Source of the DNA: Fragilaria crotonensis
Taxonomy: Eukaryota; Bacillariophyta; Fragilariophyceae; Fragilariales; Fragilariaceae
Direction of reading: 5' to 3'
NCBI GenBank assembly: GCA_022925895.1
Contig: JAKSYS010000186.1
Location: 1-64,000 of the forward strand
DNA length: 64,000 bases
Made by a program: the position numbers and the translations under genes. Positions 45,186 to 56,011 of this stretch are shown in pieces; positions within the stretch are counted from its first letter, which is position 1, and each line of letters opens with the position of its first letter. The notes under the pieces were generated by a model. The model ran no database searches. It was not told the origin of the DNA and worked only from the letters and a program-made list of their open reading frames with translations.

Positions 45186-46907
45186 ATGGCCGACAGTCAA
45201 AACCTCTTTGTCCTGATGGAATGCGCGGCCGGCTATGCTCTCTTCGACGTGGTTGCGTTTGACGAGATCGCTGGTCTCTTGGAGGGTGCTATGGATTCCG
45301 TCACAGATCTCAAACGCTTTGGCCGGGCCATCAAATTAAAGGCTTTCTATCCCTTTGAGGATGCCCAAGATGCCCTCGAAAATGCCAATGCCATTTCCGA
45401 ACATGCCATGCACGGATCACTTCATACCTTTTTAGAAATGAACCTCCCCAAGGGCAGCAGTAAGAAGAGCAGTAGCAAGACAGCCCGTTTCGCCTTGGGC
45501 GTGGTGGATCCTGGTCTAGCGACCGCCATATCCGATGGTTTCAAGGGTGCCGTGTCGTGTCGCAGTGACGATACCATTCGCGAGATTACACGCGGGTGTC
45601 GCCTCCATCTCGAAACCTTTGTCAAGGGTCTGGAGGGTGGAGCTGCTGAAAAGGCACAACTTGGATTGGGACATTCCTATTCTCGATCCAAAGTCAAGTT
45701 CAATCCGGCGCGTAGTGATAACATGATCATCCAGTCCATCGCTCTCTTGGATCAATTGGATAAGGATTTGAACACCTTTGCGATGAGAGTGCGAGAATGG
45801 TATTCGTGGCATTTCCCAGAACTCAAGGCGATTGTCAAGGATAATTACATGTTTGCACGATGCGCAGCCTTTGTGCAAGACAAGGCGACTCTTGTAGCTG
45901 GTGATGAGATGGAATCCAAGCTGGAGGGTCTCAAGGAAATTATTGGTGATGATGATATTGCGAATGCTGTCGTGCAAACTGCTAAAACGAGTATGGGTGT
46001 CGACTGCAGTGCTATTGATATGCTCAATATTGTTAATTTTACTCAACGCATGGTCAAGTTGGCAGAATATCGCAAGAAACTGGCTGTCTATTTGACAGAC
46101 AAGATGGCTATCGTCGCGCCTAACCTTTCGGCGCTGATCGGAGACACCGTAGCCGCACGTCTCATCAGCAAGGTATGCCATTTCATTTTCGTGAGAATTG
46201 TATTACCCTCGTTGACGTATCTCAACTAACCTTTTTGCCATCGACTTCAGGCTGGATCGTTGACCAACCTCGCTAAAGCCCCGGCATCTACTGTCCAAAT
46301 CCTTGGAGCTGAAAAGGCTCTTTTCCGTGCCCTCAAGACCAAGGGCAATACACCCAAATACGGACTAATTTACCACTCAACATTTATCGGCCGTGCTGAT
46401 GCAAAGAACAAGGGACGCATCTCTCGTTACTTGGCGAACAAGTGTTCGATTGCCACCCGCATTGATTCGTTTTCTGATGAACCCACCAGACTCTATGGTG
46501 AGAAGTTACGGGATCAAGTAGAGGAGCGTCTCAAGTTCTATGAAACGGGTGCTGCCCCTCGTAAGAACATTGATGTCATGGCAGAAGTGGCCCGTGAATT
46601 GAAAGCAGGGGCTGTTGACGACGAAGATATGGAGGATGTGACGCCCAAGAAGAAGAAGGACAAGAAGAAGGAAAAGAAACGAAAAGTGGACGTGGAAGAG
46701 GATGAACCAGAGGAAAAGCCAGCCAAGAAAGCAAAGAAGGATGAGAAGACCCCAAAGGCTGACAAGAAAGAGAAAAAATCACCAAAATCAGACAAGAAGG
46801 AAAAGAAAGAGGAGAAGACACCCAAATCGGATAAGAAAGAGAAGGTGGAGAAGACACCGAAGTCAGAAAAGAAATCAGACAAGAAGAAGAAGAAGTCCAA
46901 AGAGTAA
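45186..46907 (+). CDS. NOP56: Nucleolar protein 56, box C/D snoRNP core
   Basis: Exons 45186-46172 and 46251-46907 join in phase 0 (AAG|GTATGC, CAG|GCTGG) to 547 residues. The N-terminal domain has [30 protein letters not shown] and the VDPGLATAI segment. The coiled-coil and Nop domain are nearly textbook: [54 protein letters not shown], then [58 protein letters not shown]. The 130-residue tail is Lys/Glu-rich with TPKSDKKEK-type repeats, typical of NOP56. With NOP58, fibrillarin and 15.5K it forms the enzyme that 2'-O-methylates rRNA in the nucleolus. NOP58 was considered, but the N-terminal motifs fit NOP56 better. Confidence 0.95.
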
Positions 46908-47233
46908 TCTGATAGTGGTTGGGGCCTTACATGAATAGCTTCTTTGCACTGTAGTTGCTTGGGCATTCACCGTATCTCTTGGCTTGAATGGCTGTGGCGT
47001 CTCAGTGACTCAAGCAGAAATGCCTCAGGTCTGCGAATTGTAGGATTTTGATGCGAAACGACCAGGACCGCATGCTGATGTACCATGGATTCAGCTTTAT
47101 CACAACAAATAGCATTGAGCGTCTCAAGTTTGGATCGGCAGCTTACCGATCCGTTATATCCAACGGACCAAGCCATGTGCCATAGCATACCAGACGGGAA
47201 AAAATTTGTAGGGGGACTGTTTTGCTGCTTGCA
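46908..47233. other. Intergenic between convergent genes
   Basis: 326-bp spacer with two 3' ends. Nothing else is visible. Confidence 0.5.
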
Positions 47234-48229
47234 TCAATTTCCAAATTCCTGATAGGGCACAACCCCATGAAGTTGCCATTTAATGGCACCATCGGCATTA
47301 TCTTGAATTTCAGCGGAAAAGTGACCGATACAACAGTAAGGTGTCGACAACCTTGGATGCCTGTGATGTGGCTTCTCATTACGCATTATCGACCTGGCCA
47401 GGTCTCTTATGCCTTCACGATGTGTGACTACCACACAAACGTGACAATCACGTGATGTAGCAATCCTCACAAGTCGCTTCATCGTCGCCATGAAGCAATC
47501 GTCACTTGCGCGTCGTGCAACAGGTGTCGTGTCGACAGGCGATTCCCCGTCCCTTGCCATCACTGTGCTACCAGTAGCTGCACGTGGTTGTAAACTGTTA
47601 AGATTAGCTGACTCGGAACAACCAATGGGGTGAATCATGGGAACAAATCCTCCATCGTGTTCCTTGTAGAATTGAATAGGCCGCACTAGATCTTCTAGTG
47701 TTGAGATGCTGGCCAACAATTGCTGGAGCGGAGTGCTAGGAGTTGAATCAACTCCAATGTGGTTGGCAGCCATTGCAGCACCGTCAATGTAGCCTTTGCG
47801 AACTGCAGCAAAGGCCCCACCTACCCTTTCCACATGTGCTGCACAATCGGACAACCCATTCAGAACAATGAGAGGCAGCGTCGACTCGACAGTGTCCTCA
47901 TTTTGGCCAATGACTGTAAACTCTACCTCGGTTGATTGACACATTCCAATCATGGCAGCGGTCGCTATGGTGCGCTGCAGCGGTGACACAAAAATGGCAG
48001 CTTTCTTGCCCTTCAAAAATGGAATTATCCGCTCAAAGGCTTCGATCGCTTGTTGGTGGCCTTCTTCGGTCAGTGGCGGGTCCAGAGATTCCTTGATTGA
48101 TCGTGGGGCAGAAGGTACGGAATCGTCAAATGATTCTATTTCATCGGCCCTTTCACCATGGCGGAGGAGCAGGATTGTTATGACACCTCCTTGCGAGGAC
48201 ATCAAAGCGTTTTGTTGTTCATTCTTCAT
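47234..48229 (-). CDS. Histidine phosphatase superfamily protein (phosphoglycerate-mutase-like)
   Basis: Single exon of 331 residues. It has the branch-1 signature TILLLRHGERADE near residue 20, whose His takes the phosphate, the arginine motif FVSPLQRTIATAAM near 80, and the second catalytic His in CVVVTHREGIRDL near 270. LDPPLTEEGHQQAIEAFERI between the first two motifs is also typical. The long middle part (about 125-245) is variable. Such enzymes range from small-molecule phosphatases to UBASH3-like protein tyrosine phosphatases; the RHGER-D start and TPLxPxTEEGxxQA-like block resemble the latter group, but the substrate is not readable. It has no signal peptide. ATG at 48229 is followed by polar residues (KNEQQNALMSSQ); a second Met ten residues on is possible. 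Confidence 0.88.
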   Translation of the reverse strand: MKNEQQNALMSSQGGVITILLLRHGERADEIESFDDSVPSAPRSIKESLDPPLTEEGHQQAIEAFERIIPFLKGKKAAIFVSPLQRTIATAAMIGMCQSTEVEFTVIGQNEDTVESTLPLIVLNGLSDCAAHVERVGGAFAAVRKGYIDGAAMAANHIGVDSTPSTPLQQLLASISTLEDLVRPIQFYKEHDGGFVPMIHPIGCSESANLNSLQPRAATGSTVMARDGESPVDTTPVARRASDDCFMATMKRLVRIATSRDCHVCVVVTHREGIRDLARSIMRNEKPHHRHPRLSTPYCCIGHFSAEIQDNADGAIKWQLHGVVPYQEFGN

Positions 48230-48861
48230 TCTTCATTCTTCAGTCTTGTCGAGTTGTCAGGCCTGCCGCCCGTCTCATCGCGGCATATTTCAGTCGTTCA
48301 AGAGAGAATCCCCGTTCAAGATACAAGTACTCGGACTACTCCAGTGCCAGTACCGTTATCTCCACCGTGGTACTAGCTACTAGCTAGTACATATGTATGT
48401 GGGATGTGAAATGTTTAATGTGTACTCGAGTACCACAGATCTTCAGTAGGACTGGAGTTCATCTATAAACTACAGCAAAAATACCAAGTACAAACCTACC
48501 GGTAGTGTACCGGTACACCTTTTTGGATCCATGCTTTCGGTAGTATCGTACAAGTACTGCCTGGTAATTCTGGAGTACAGTCAACGCTATATACTGTACA
48601 TGAAAAGCTGTCCTACGTCCTACACCATTGTCCTGCAGTACGACAGTGTGCCTACCACCCCCTTCCACCAAGGAGCAGCGTGGGACTGATGGACATAGGA
48701 TCCGGTTGACGGAAGATCTGAAGATACGGTGACATCCGTGCCATGTGTCGCACAACCAAGGTGTCCTTCCTTCGTCGACTTCAAGTTCAAAGAGATAGTT
48801 CACACCTTTTCCAACTCTGAATCATCGACACATCAATCTGAAATCTTGGGCCTCCTATCCC
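48230..48861. other. Divergent intergenic region, GTAC-rich
   Basis: Between the histidine phosphatase and the plastid-targeted membrane protein. From 48320 to 48620 it is dense in GTAC, CCGGTAGTGTACCGGTAC and similar units. An ATTCTTC triple repeat sits at the phosphatase start. No gene. Confidence 0.5.
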
Positions 48862-49432
48862 ATGACGTTGAAGGTCATGCAGAACGTTTCATTGTTAGTG
48901 TTCCTCCTGATGGTAGCGAATGTCGCTTCGTTTACCATGATTCCGAATCGTTTGACTTACTCAGCGACACTAGCACGTCGCGACTCTCGACGGTTCCTAT
49001 CGGAGGATACGCCAACACCCGAGTCGTCAGATACACAGTTACCACCGCAGTCTGCCGCATCATATATTCCTGGAGCACAGACGAAAGTACCAGACTCGGA
49101 TACCGCGCTATCCATCCCTTCACCGATACTACTTGGTGGTTCAATGGTCCTGGGAATCGCCGCAACTGGTATGTGTATAGACAACCAAGTAATCCCACGA
49201 GAAGAATGAATTGACGCAATCATGTCAATCATGTATTCTCACTGTCTTCCATCCTTATTCCACAGGATCCATCTTTGAATTGTCTGGAGGAGACCCCAAA
49301 ATTGGATTTGCACCCGCAGTAGCGATAGCACTCCTAGGTCTCCCCGGATGCCTCTTTCTTTTCTTGGAAGCAATTAAAAAGGCAACAGAAGAAACAGAAG
49401 AAGATGATAGAAAGTTTATGGGAGAGAAATAA
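48862..49432 (+). CDS. Small plastid-targeted membrane protein, function unknown
   Basis: Exons 48862-49168 and 49266-49432 join in phase 1 (ACT G|GTATGT, CAG|GA) to 157 residues. The N-terminus is a signal peptide (SLLVFLLMVANVASF) ending in A-S-F before TMIPNRL, close to the ASAF motif that directs proteins through the ER into diatom plastids. A basic, Ser/Thr-rich transit region follows (ATLARRDSRRF). The mature part has two hydrophobic helices: ILLGGSMVLGIAATG, across the intron, and APAVAIALLGLPGCLFLFLE; a charged tail ends in EETEEDDRKFMGEK. I infer a thylakoid or envelope membrane protein. I do not recognise the family. Reading through the intron instead gives an early stop (DNQVIPREE*). 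Confidence 0.75.
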
Positions 49433-50227
49433 ATTGATGTATGCAACCATGCTGAAAGAGAACTGGTTGTGGCAGGGGATAACAGGCCTGAACGAATCGT
49501 ATTCTACTGACAAACAAAGCGCACCGGCGCATGGCAATTATCCCGAAACGCAAACCGTAGCTTAAAATGCCTCCACACCTCCCAGGATCTAGTGTCCAAC
49601 TCGGTTTACGTTACTGTTTGAGGGTGAGGTGCACTCTCAGTAGTTTGTACGGTGCCAATCATTCTTTTATCTACATTGAAATCGGATCATCATCGTCGGT
49701 ATCTGCCAGATTGCCATGCATGTGAAAGCTGCTGGTATCTTATACCCATCGACGAGGCGAATGTCTTCAGAAAGAGGCTCACAGAATGCGGCTGCATTCC
49801 TCATGATTGGGGCGAGCCTGTTTCGGCAGTATGATTTACTGTACTGTAGTACCAGGTAGTACTCAGTACAATACTCGCCGAGTAAGAATACTCTGACATG
49901 TCTACAGGCGGGCAGGCGGGCCATGTGCTAGTACTATCGTGCGTACGAAATAGTACTGTAAAAACGCTCTATGTACAAGAAAAAACAGTCCCGTCTTCTG
50001 AACATTCAGCGAGTTCTCCTTTGATAGTATACCAGTACACGTACACGGTGACCAGGTAGTTTTCTACGCTGCAGGAGGATTTGGCCATTGGCCACCCGCC
50101 CAAGTCGATGCACGACGCACGACGTAAAGATACAGCTGTCCAGCTGGTGGCTGGCAACGACAAGCACTCCGGGCTGCCGGGGCGTGTGTGCGGCCGCAGC
50201 ACAAATCAAATTTGTCACGCTGAAGCA
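49433..50227. other. Intergenic, upstream of the ubiquitin protease
   Basis: GTAC-rich at about 49840-50050. The frame of the next gene is open back to about 50081, but the ATG at 50228 is preferred as start. No other feature. Confidence 0.45.
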
Positions 50228-53200
50228 ATGACGAGCAGTGCGTCTTCGTCGTATGCGGCTGCAGCTACTGCTTATGTGCAAGATCATCAGCATGTGAACA
50301 ATGAACTGTACAGTTCACCTCCAACGTCAATGACTCTATTGGCGGCTTTGCTTCTTTTGGACAATCCATTGTATACTAAATCAGTATTCAACAAAGTGTT
50401 CCTGCTGTCGAAGGGCTACCTTCAAAATTGGCTCACCTGGGCCTATCATCAGCCGGTACCACCAGCGGAAATTCGAAGACTGCAATTGGCCGTGAGATTG
50501 GCGGCCGAGAGTTTGTCTCTACCAGTTCCGAAACTCAACGATCCATTTGAAGATCCTGGACCGATTGATGCCACGTCGCTCTCACACGATGAGAGTCCGT
50601 TAGTACTGCGAGATAATGTCGCTGTGTGGGATGGAACGCAACAACAAGGCGGGGGCATTTCGCTTACGTGCGCGGTTCCTGAGCGCTTCTATGAGGTAAG
50701 GATTGTTTAGGCAGATTCGGTCATTGAACATTTCCCTCCTAATCTCGCCAACTCACACATACCCTCGCCGTACATGTTCACAGCTGCTACGATCGGTCCA
50801 TGGCGTTATTTGCGAAGACAAGATTAACGTTTCTTTTCAGCCAGATGATATTACTATGCATATACTTATGCAACATCATTGTATTCGCCAGGCGAGGGAC
50901 GGCCACCCTGTTCCAATTGAGTTTCCCCGACATGTTCTCCTCGAAACAAGCGAGGATATATCCCCGTCGAAGCGGGCCGATGAGAAAGGACCAAAGGTGG
51001 TGCCAGTCGTCGAGGTTTATCCAACAAAATTTACTTATAAGGTAGTGAATGGGGCTGCTCCTACGAACGGCAATAGCGAGCCGGAGGCAACTGGATTCGT
51101 CCTTGCATCCCGCACTACTCATGTTGTGCACGCATTCCGTGAGGCGATGAATGTGATTGCTCCTACGAAGTCATCGGAATGCGTTCGTCTTTGGAGCCGA
51201 CGCAATGACAAAGCTACGCGTGAGGGAGATGGGTACGAGCTTGTGGATCTGGAGACGCTCGATGGTTTCAAGACGAATGTTAAGAAAGACGAATCTATCA
51301 TGACGGTGATGGAATGGGTCAATCGTCAAGGAAAGCTTTCCGACTTGATTGTCGAAGTGCGCGACAATGTTTCAACTCCGTGGGCGCGGTCTTCCCTAGA
51401 ACTGAGCAATCGTATCCAAGTGGGAGACTTTGTTGACGCTCAAGATACTGCCGGCAAGTGGTATGAGGCAATTGTCAAGGAACTTACGGACGACCTGGTG
51501 AAGGTCCATTACGCAGGTTGGGCGACGAAGTGGGACGCCTATTTGCGGAGACGAAATTCTGGTGAAGCTGTGGAGGGAGCTGCCAGGGGTTGCCTTGCAC
51601 CAGCTCCGTTGTGGACGCACACACGGCGATGGCGTGAGAATATTGTTGTCGGCGACAAGGTGGAGGTACGCGATTCAACGTCTCACGTACAACAACCCAA
51701 GTGGTTCCAAGGATCTGTGAGACGGATTGGGGATGCTCAGGAAACTCCAAGAGGTTTATACGATGGCGCCATGCTTGAGCAGTTTGAGTTGTCTGAAACA
51801 GAGCCCGACGACACAAGCAAGCCTGTCAAATGCCCGTTACTCATTCTAAAGCGGACTCAGCAAATTCTGGTCGAAGTCCCACAAGAAAAGCTCAACAATC
51901 CAACGCTTGTTGCACAAATCGCCATTGAAGGTGAAGAGGAGAATCCCCCGTACATCCGATGGGTCAATCTCTACGGCGAAGAAATCTGCGCCCCAGGATC
52001 TCACATGAGGGTTGCGGCCAACGAACATCGACCCGTAACCGTTTCTTACGATTTTGATCCTCGCAAACCTCCAGTTGAAGTGTTGAAGTCTCATATGTAT
52101 GGTGCTGGTTTTGTGCGCGAATCATTGAGAGGGCAGCCACCAGCTCCTGGCTCTGTAGGACTTCAGAATCTGGGAAATTCCTGTTTCATGAATTCCATTA
52201 TCCAATGCATTAATCAGTGTGACCCCATCACGCAATATTTTCTACGAGGGGACTACGCTGCCGATGTTAATCGGAAGAATCCACTCGGCAGCGGCGGCCG
52301 CGTGGCCATGGCGTACGCCTCACTGCTCATGGACATTTGGGGAGGTCAGTATTCAGTACTTGCCCCACGACTACTGAAGCAGACCATTGCAAACTTTGCT
52401 CCACAGTTCAATAACGTCTACCAACACGACAGTCACGAATTTTGTTCCTTTCTGATGGATGGTATCCATGAGGATTGTAATCGTGTGCAGTCGAAACCCT
52501 ACGTCGAGGAGTTGGAAGGTTTTGGAGTTCCCGATGCCAAGATCGCCATGGAATCTTGGAGAAGGCACTTATTGCGACACGATAGCATTGTCGTTGACCA
52601 TTGCCAGGGTATGCACCGAAGCCACGTAACATGCCCCATTTGTGGCCGGGAGAGTATCAAATTCGATGTTTACTCATCTTTATCTGTTCCATTAACATCG
52701 AGCAAGGACAAGAGTTCGATCCCACTAGAGGATTGCCTGGAAAAGTTTACAGAGGGCGAGCAGCTTGACGAGGACAATGCTTGGTATTGTCCAAATTGCA
52801 AGAAGCACGTTTGTGCGTTGAAGATGTTGGCATTATGGTCGGTACCTGACATTCTCATTATTCACTTGAAACGCTTCACCTACGAAACAAGGAATGGCAG
52901 CGTCGTTCGCTCCAAAATGGAAGACACTGTTCTTTTCCCCATTGATCGCCTGGATATGCGCCCTTATCTATTGGGTCCTGTGGATAAGGAGGCACCTCCT
53001 CTCTACAACTTGTTCGGAGTCAGTGAGCACAGCGGCATGACGGCAAATAGTGGACACTATACTGCCACGGTCCGAAACTGCAAGGATGGCAAGTGGTATC
53101 GATACAATGACTCCCACGTTGGAAGCTCGTCAGGTGAAGCTGCGGTTACAGGTGGGGCCTATCTTCTTTTCTATAAGCGCGCGAAGGGTGTTGCAAGATG

Positions 53201-53315
53201 GGGTGGAATGGAAAAGGTTTTGAAGGCGGTGGAGGTTGATCCTCACGGCGCCCTCCAGACTGATGTTGATGGCTTCAAGGAAGTCAAGACAAAGAGGAAA
53301 ACCAAGAAGAAGTAG
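50228..53315 (+). CDS. Ubiquitin carboxyl-terminal hydrolase, USP4/11/15-like with Tudor/MBT-like insert
   Basis: Exons 50228-50695 and 50784-53315 join in phase 0 to about 999 residues. The N-terminal part has a DUSP-like segment (FNKVFLLSKGYLQNWLTWAY), then a ubiquitin-like segment (VEVYPTKFTYKVVN ... ECVRLWSRR). Residues 360-500 hold two Tudor/MBT-like barrels: GDFVDAQDTAGKWYEAIVKE with VKVHYAGWATKWDAYLRR, and VGDKVEVRDSTSHVQQPKWF. The catalytic USP domain starts near 612 with the Cys box GLQNLGNSCFMNSIIQC (Cys about 623), has a QHDSHEF box, zinc-type CPIC and CPNC pairs, and the His box NSGHYTATV (His about 914) with YRYNDSHV. All catalytic residues are present. The C-terminus is basic (KTKRKTKKK). 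It should remove ubiquitin from proteins; the barrels suggest recruitment to methylated proteins, which is inference. Confidence 0.92.
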
Positions 53316-54186
53316 AAGACGCTGTGTCGCCGCTGACGCGAGTTTAATCTGAAGCGACTCGGAGTTCCCCTTCGTCGTCATTGAGCTGTGGTACGTTGGG
53401 GGTGGTCTGACTTGACAGTCGGTACCATCGAAGATAGATACCTCAGATGAAGCAGGATCCTGGTCCTACCCAAGCCGCTAGTGCAGTCTGATTCCAAACC
53501 CGTCCGAATACGGATGGTCAGTTACTTAACGTGCGCCAGTTGCTACCGGTAGATTGCACGTCCACTACACTGCCAGAGAACAATCCCTCTGAGGAAGCGG
53601 CGAAGGTGAGCTCTCGAACTGCGGACGTCGGGGAAGAAACCTGTTCTTTCCTGCGCTTCTCGCAGCGGTCGATGTCTTCGGCGTCGTCAGCTGCAAACTC
53701 GAGCGGATATAATAGATGTCTGCTAGAACGAAGGCAAAACATGATTTTGAACGCACATCTTGGAGGCATTGAGCTGTCCAATCCCTCCAGGTGGCTAGGG
53801 TTTTTGTGTGTCCTTGCGGACTGTCTGCCGGTTCATTCCTGACTGGATTGCCCATTAGTTGTGCACCATCGTCGGGTATGTGCCAATCATCACTCACCAG
53901 GTCGATCCGGTTTGATGTTATGTCCGCCCTGCATCATATAATACCAGAGCCTTGTTTCGGATGACATCGCGATATCTTGATCGTTTTAACCATGCAAAGT
54001 GAACCGTTCAAGAAAGTCGAACGATACCATCTGTGTTGGATGTTCCGCTGGAGGTCAGCATTGAGGAATGACATGGAAGCAGAATCGATGGTGTAGCAGC
54101 AACTTGAAACTAAATGTTACCCAATCCCTTTCATCGTCAAGACTGTTCATTTACACCAGCACCGCCCCTATACATACTCACCCATG
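53316..54186. other. Intergenic
   Basis: Between the convergent ubiquitin protease and coiled-coil genes. Open frames of about 90-110 codons on both strands near 53520-53900 have no motif and overlap each other. I see no supported gene. Confidence 0.45.
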
Positions 54187-54771
54187 TTAAAATAGTGTAG
54201 AGCACACATCTGCGGTGCGGTCGAGCTCCCTCGAGACCTCTTCGATCTTCACAATTTCGGACTCAACCTTGGCCCGCGCGTCTCTCACCAACTTCTCCAA
54301 TTCATTGTTCTCATCGCGGTATTGTTCGATCAAATTAGAAACCTTTTCCCTTTCTTCCATAATGACATTGTACGCACGATACTTGACGACATCTGTCGGT
54401 TTCACCCCCTCAGGAAGCTGAGCTTGTTCAAGGGCAGCTTTGGCTGACTCTCGGTCCTTCTCATTCATTTCTTGCATGGCGCGTTCCATACTATCAAAGG
54501 TTTTCAATATCTCTTCCACTTTGATAATGTCATTCTCAACATTCTCAGCCTGGAGAAATTGCGCCATCTCATTGGCAACGGATGAATGCACAATGTCCAG
54601 CATACCCTCGAGGACTCCTTCAATTTGATCTTCCCCAAAGACCGAGGCGTCGTCGCCGTAGCCCTCTTTTACAGCATCTTTCACACGAATCTTGTTGCGA
54701 CTCTCCACGAGGACTTTTTCAATACCCTTCATGAGGTGTTGATAACGAACGGACTGTGACGAGGCAGACAT
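54187..54771 (-). CDS. Coiled-coil protein, possibly PMF1/NNF1-like kinetochore subunit
   Basis: Single exon of 194 residues, almost all helical. The N-terminal part has HLMKGIEKVLVESRNKIR and VLEGMLDIVHSSVANEMAQF. The middle has VEEILKTFDSMERAMQEMNE, then a short Pro-containing break (QLPEGVKPTDVVKYRAY), then a long coiled coil with heptads (NLIEQYRDENNELEKLVRDA, VESEIVKIEEVSREL). This order of helices, a Pro break, an (R/E)-E-R segment and a terminal coiled coil with ENNELE is like PMF1/NNF1 of the MIND kinetochore complex, but similarity is weak and coiled coils mislead. No signal peptide or membrane segment. The gene itself is well supported by its clean open frame. Confidence 0.65.
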   Translation of the reverse strand: MSASSQSVRYQHLMKGIEKVLVESRNKIRVKDAVKEGYGDDASVFGEDQIEGVLEGMLDIVHSSVANEMAQFLQAENVENDIIKVEEILKTFDSMERAMQEMNEKDRESAKAALEQAQLPEGVKPTDVVKYRAYNVIMEEREKVSNLIEQYRDENNELEKLVRDARAKVESEIVKIEEVSRELDRTADVCSTLF

Positions 54772-56011
54772 GGCGGAACGTTGCGTCGTTTTTATCTAGT
54801 ACCGATATACCCTTGTTGGGACGGAGTGCTCCAGTAGGGAACGATAGAGAGTTTCAATTCTTTGTAGATCAGTCCACGGTGCAGCAATGCGAATTCGAGG
54901 AGGGCTCAAGGCTCAACAGTCAACGAGTGCAGTTGTCGCTCTCCAAGCTCGTCGAGTGTCCTGATAATTGTAATCGGAGTACAGCACCGATGCATGAGTG
55001 AAAACTGGCGCGACAATTTTTTTTGACGAGTCGATCTAACTGCTGAATTCAAATTGCTTTTCGAAGACTTAATTGATGAGGGCTGCAGGCTTTGGGAAAA
55101 GAAATATAGCCGTATTCAATCATTTATCGTAACTTCCTTTTACCGGTCTTTTGGACCTGGAAGCACAGAGGCAGATCTGGCTTTCGAAAGTACTCCAGTA
55201 CCTGGTACTACAGTACAATTTTAGAATCAAATCCTTGCGGTGTGGAAGACCTCACATCCAATCTAGCTCATTCGCTTCAGGAATTGGTTTCGGCAGTGCG
55301 AAAGTGTGTAGTTGTCGGGTAGTCTTGGCTGTGGGGATGTTGGCAATTACGGCGTACTAGGATATTACAGGTACTATTACTACCAGGTTTCCGCTCACCT
55401 GTCTAAATGCTGTTCAGGCTTTAGGGGTGACATCACAGGGTTGTTGAATTCGTGGGTCATCTACCGGTTGCAATCTAAATAAAAGCTAGATCTCAAAGGG
55501 GCGATCACAGATGTTGTGAATGGTACGTTTTGCCCCAACCTCTGCCTAGGTGGTTTCATAGTAGGTACCTAGCATCTTCCGAAATGAATATTGCTTACCT
55601 GGTAAAGCTGCGAATGCACAGTCACCACAAGGGTGTAGCCTTTGTTCGTCATCGCTTTCCAATTGATTTCTAGGTCTGGAATTGTGATCAACAAAGTGTG
55701 GCGTAATGCCTTGGGGTGTGATTTTGAACAGCATTGCAGTGAAAGCGAGACAACAGCTAGTTCACCTTCGATAGCGATGACTAGTGTTCGCTGCCGTCAC
55801 AACACAAGTTTTCGTCTCTGGTCATTCATGCTTCCGTGCCGGCATCAAGCCATCGAGCTCAATAGTGCAGGAGGAAAGTTCTGAAGAAGCTGAATCGGCT
55901 GAAGGGATTTTTTCATGTCCAATCAAAATGCCTCGCTCAAGGCCACGACACAGAATCGTAACCATCCATCCAATTGCGTACCTTCTAATCCGGGGTACAT
56001 GCTAGAGGCCC
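54772..56011. other. Intergenic
   Basis: Between two minus-strand genes. Small GTAC-rich pieces lie near 55190-55215 and 55345-55390. Open frames (for example 55642-55884) have no motif. No gene is supported. Confidence 0.45.

Noticed and set aside
46538-46966. Minus-strand frame rich in Phe and Ser
   Set aside because: It is the antisense of the Lys/Glu-rich tail of NOP56, where AAG/GAG codons leave the other strand open.
50081-50227. Longer N-terminus for the ubiquitin protease from 50081
   Set aside because: It starts with TTG and adds a low-quality leader; the ATG at 50228 begins a typical Ser/Ala-rich start.
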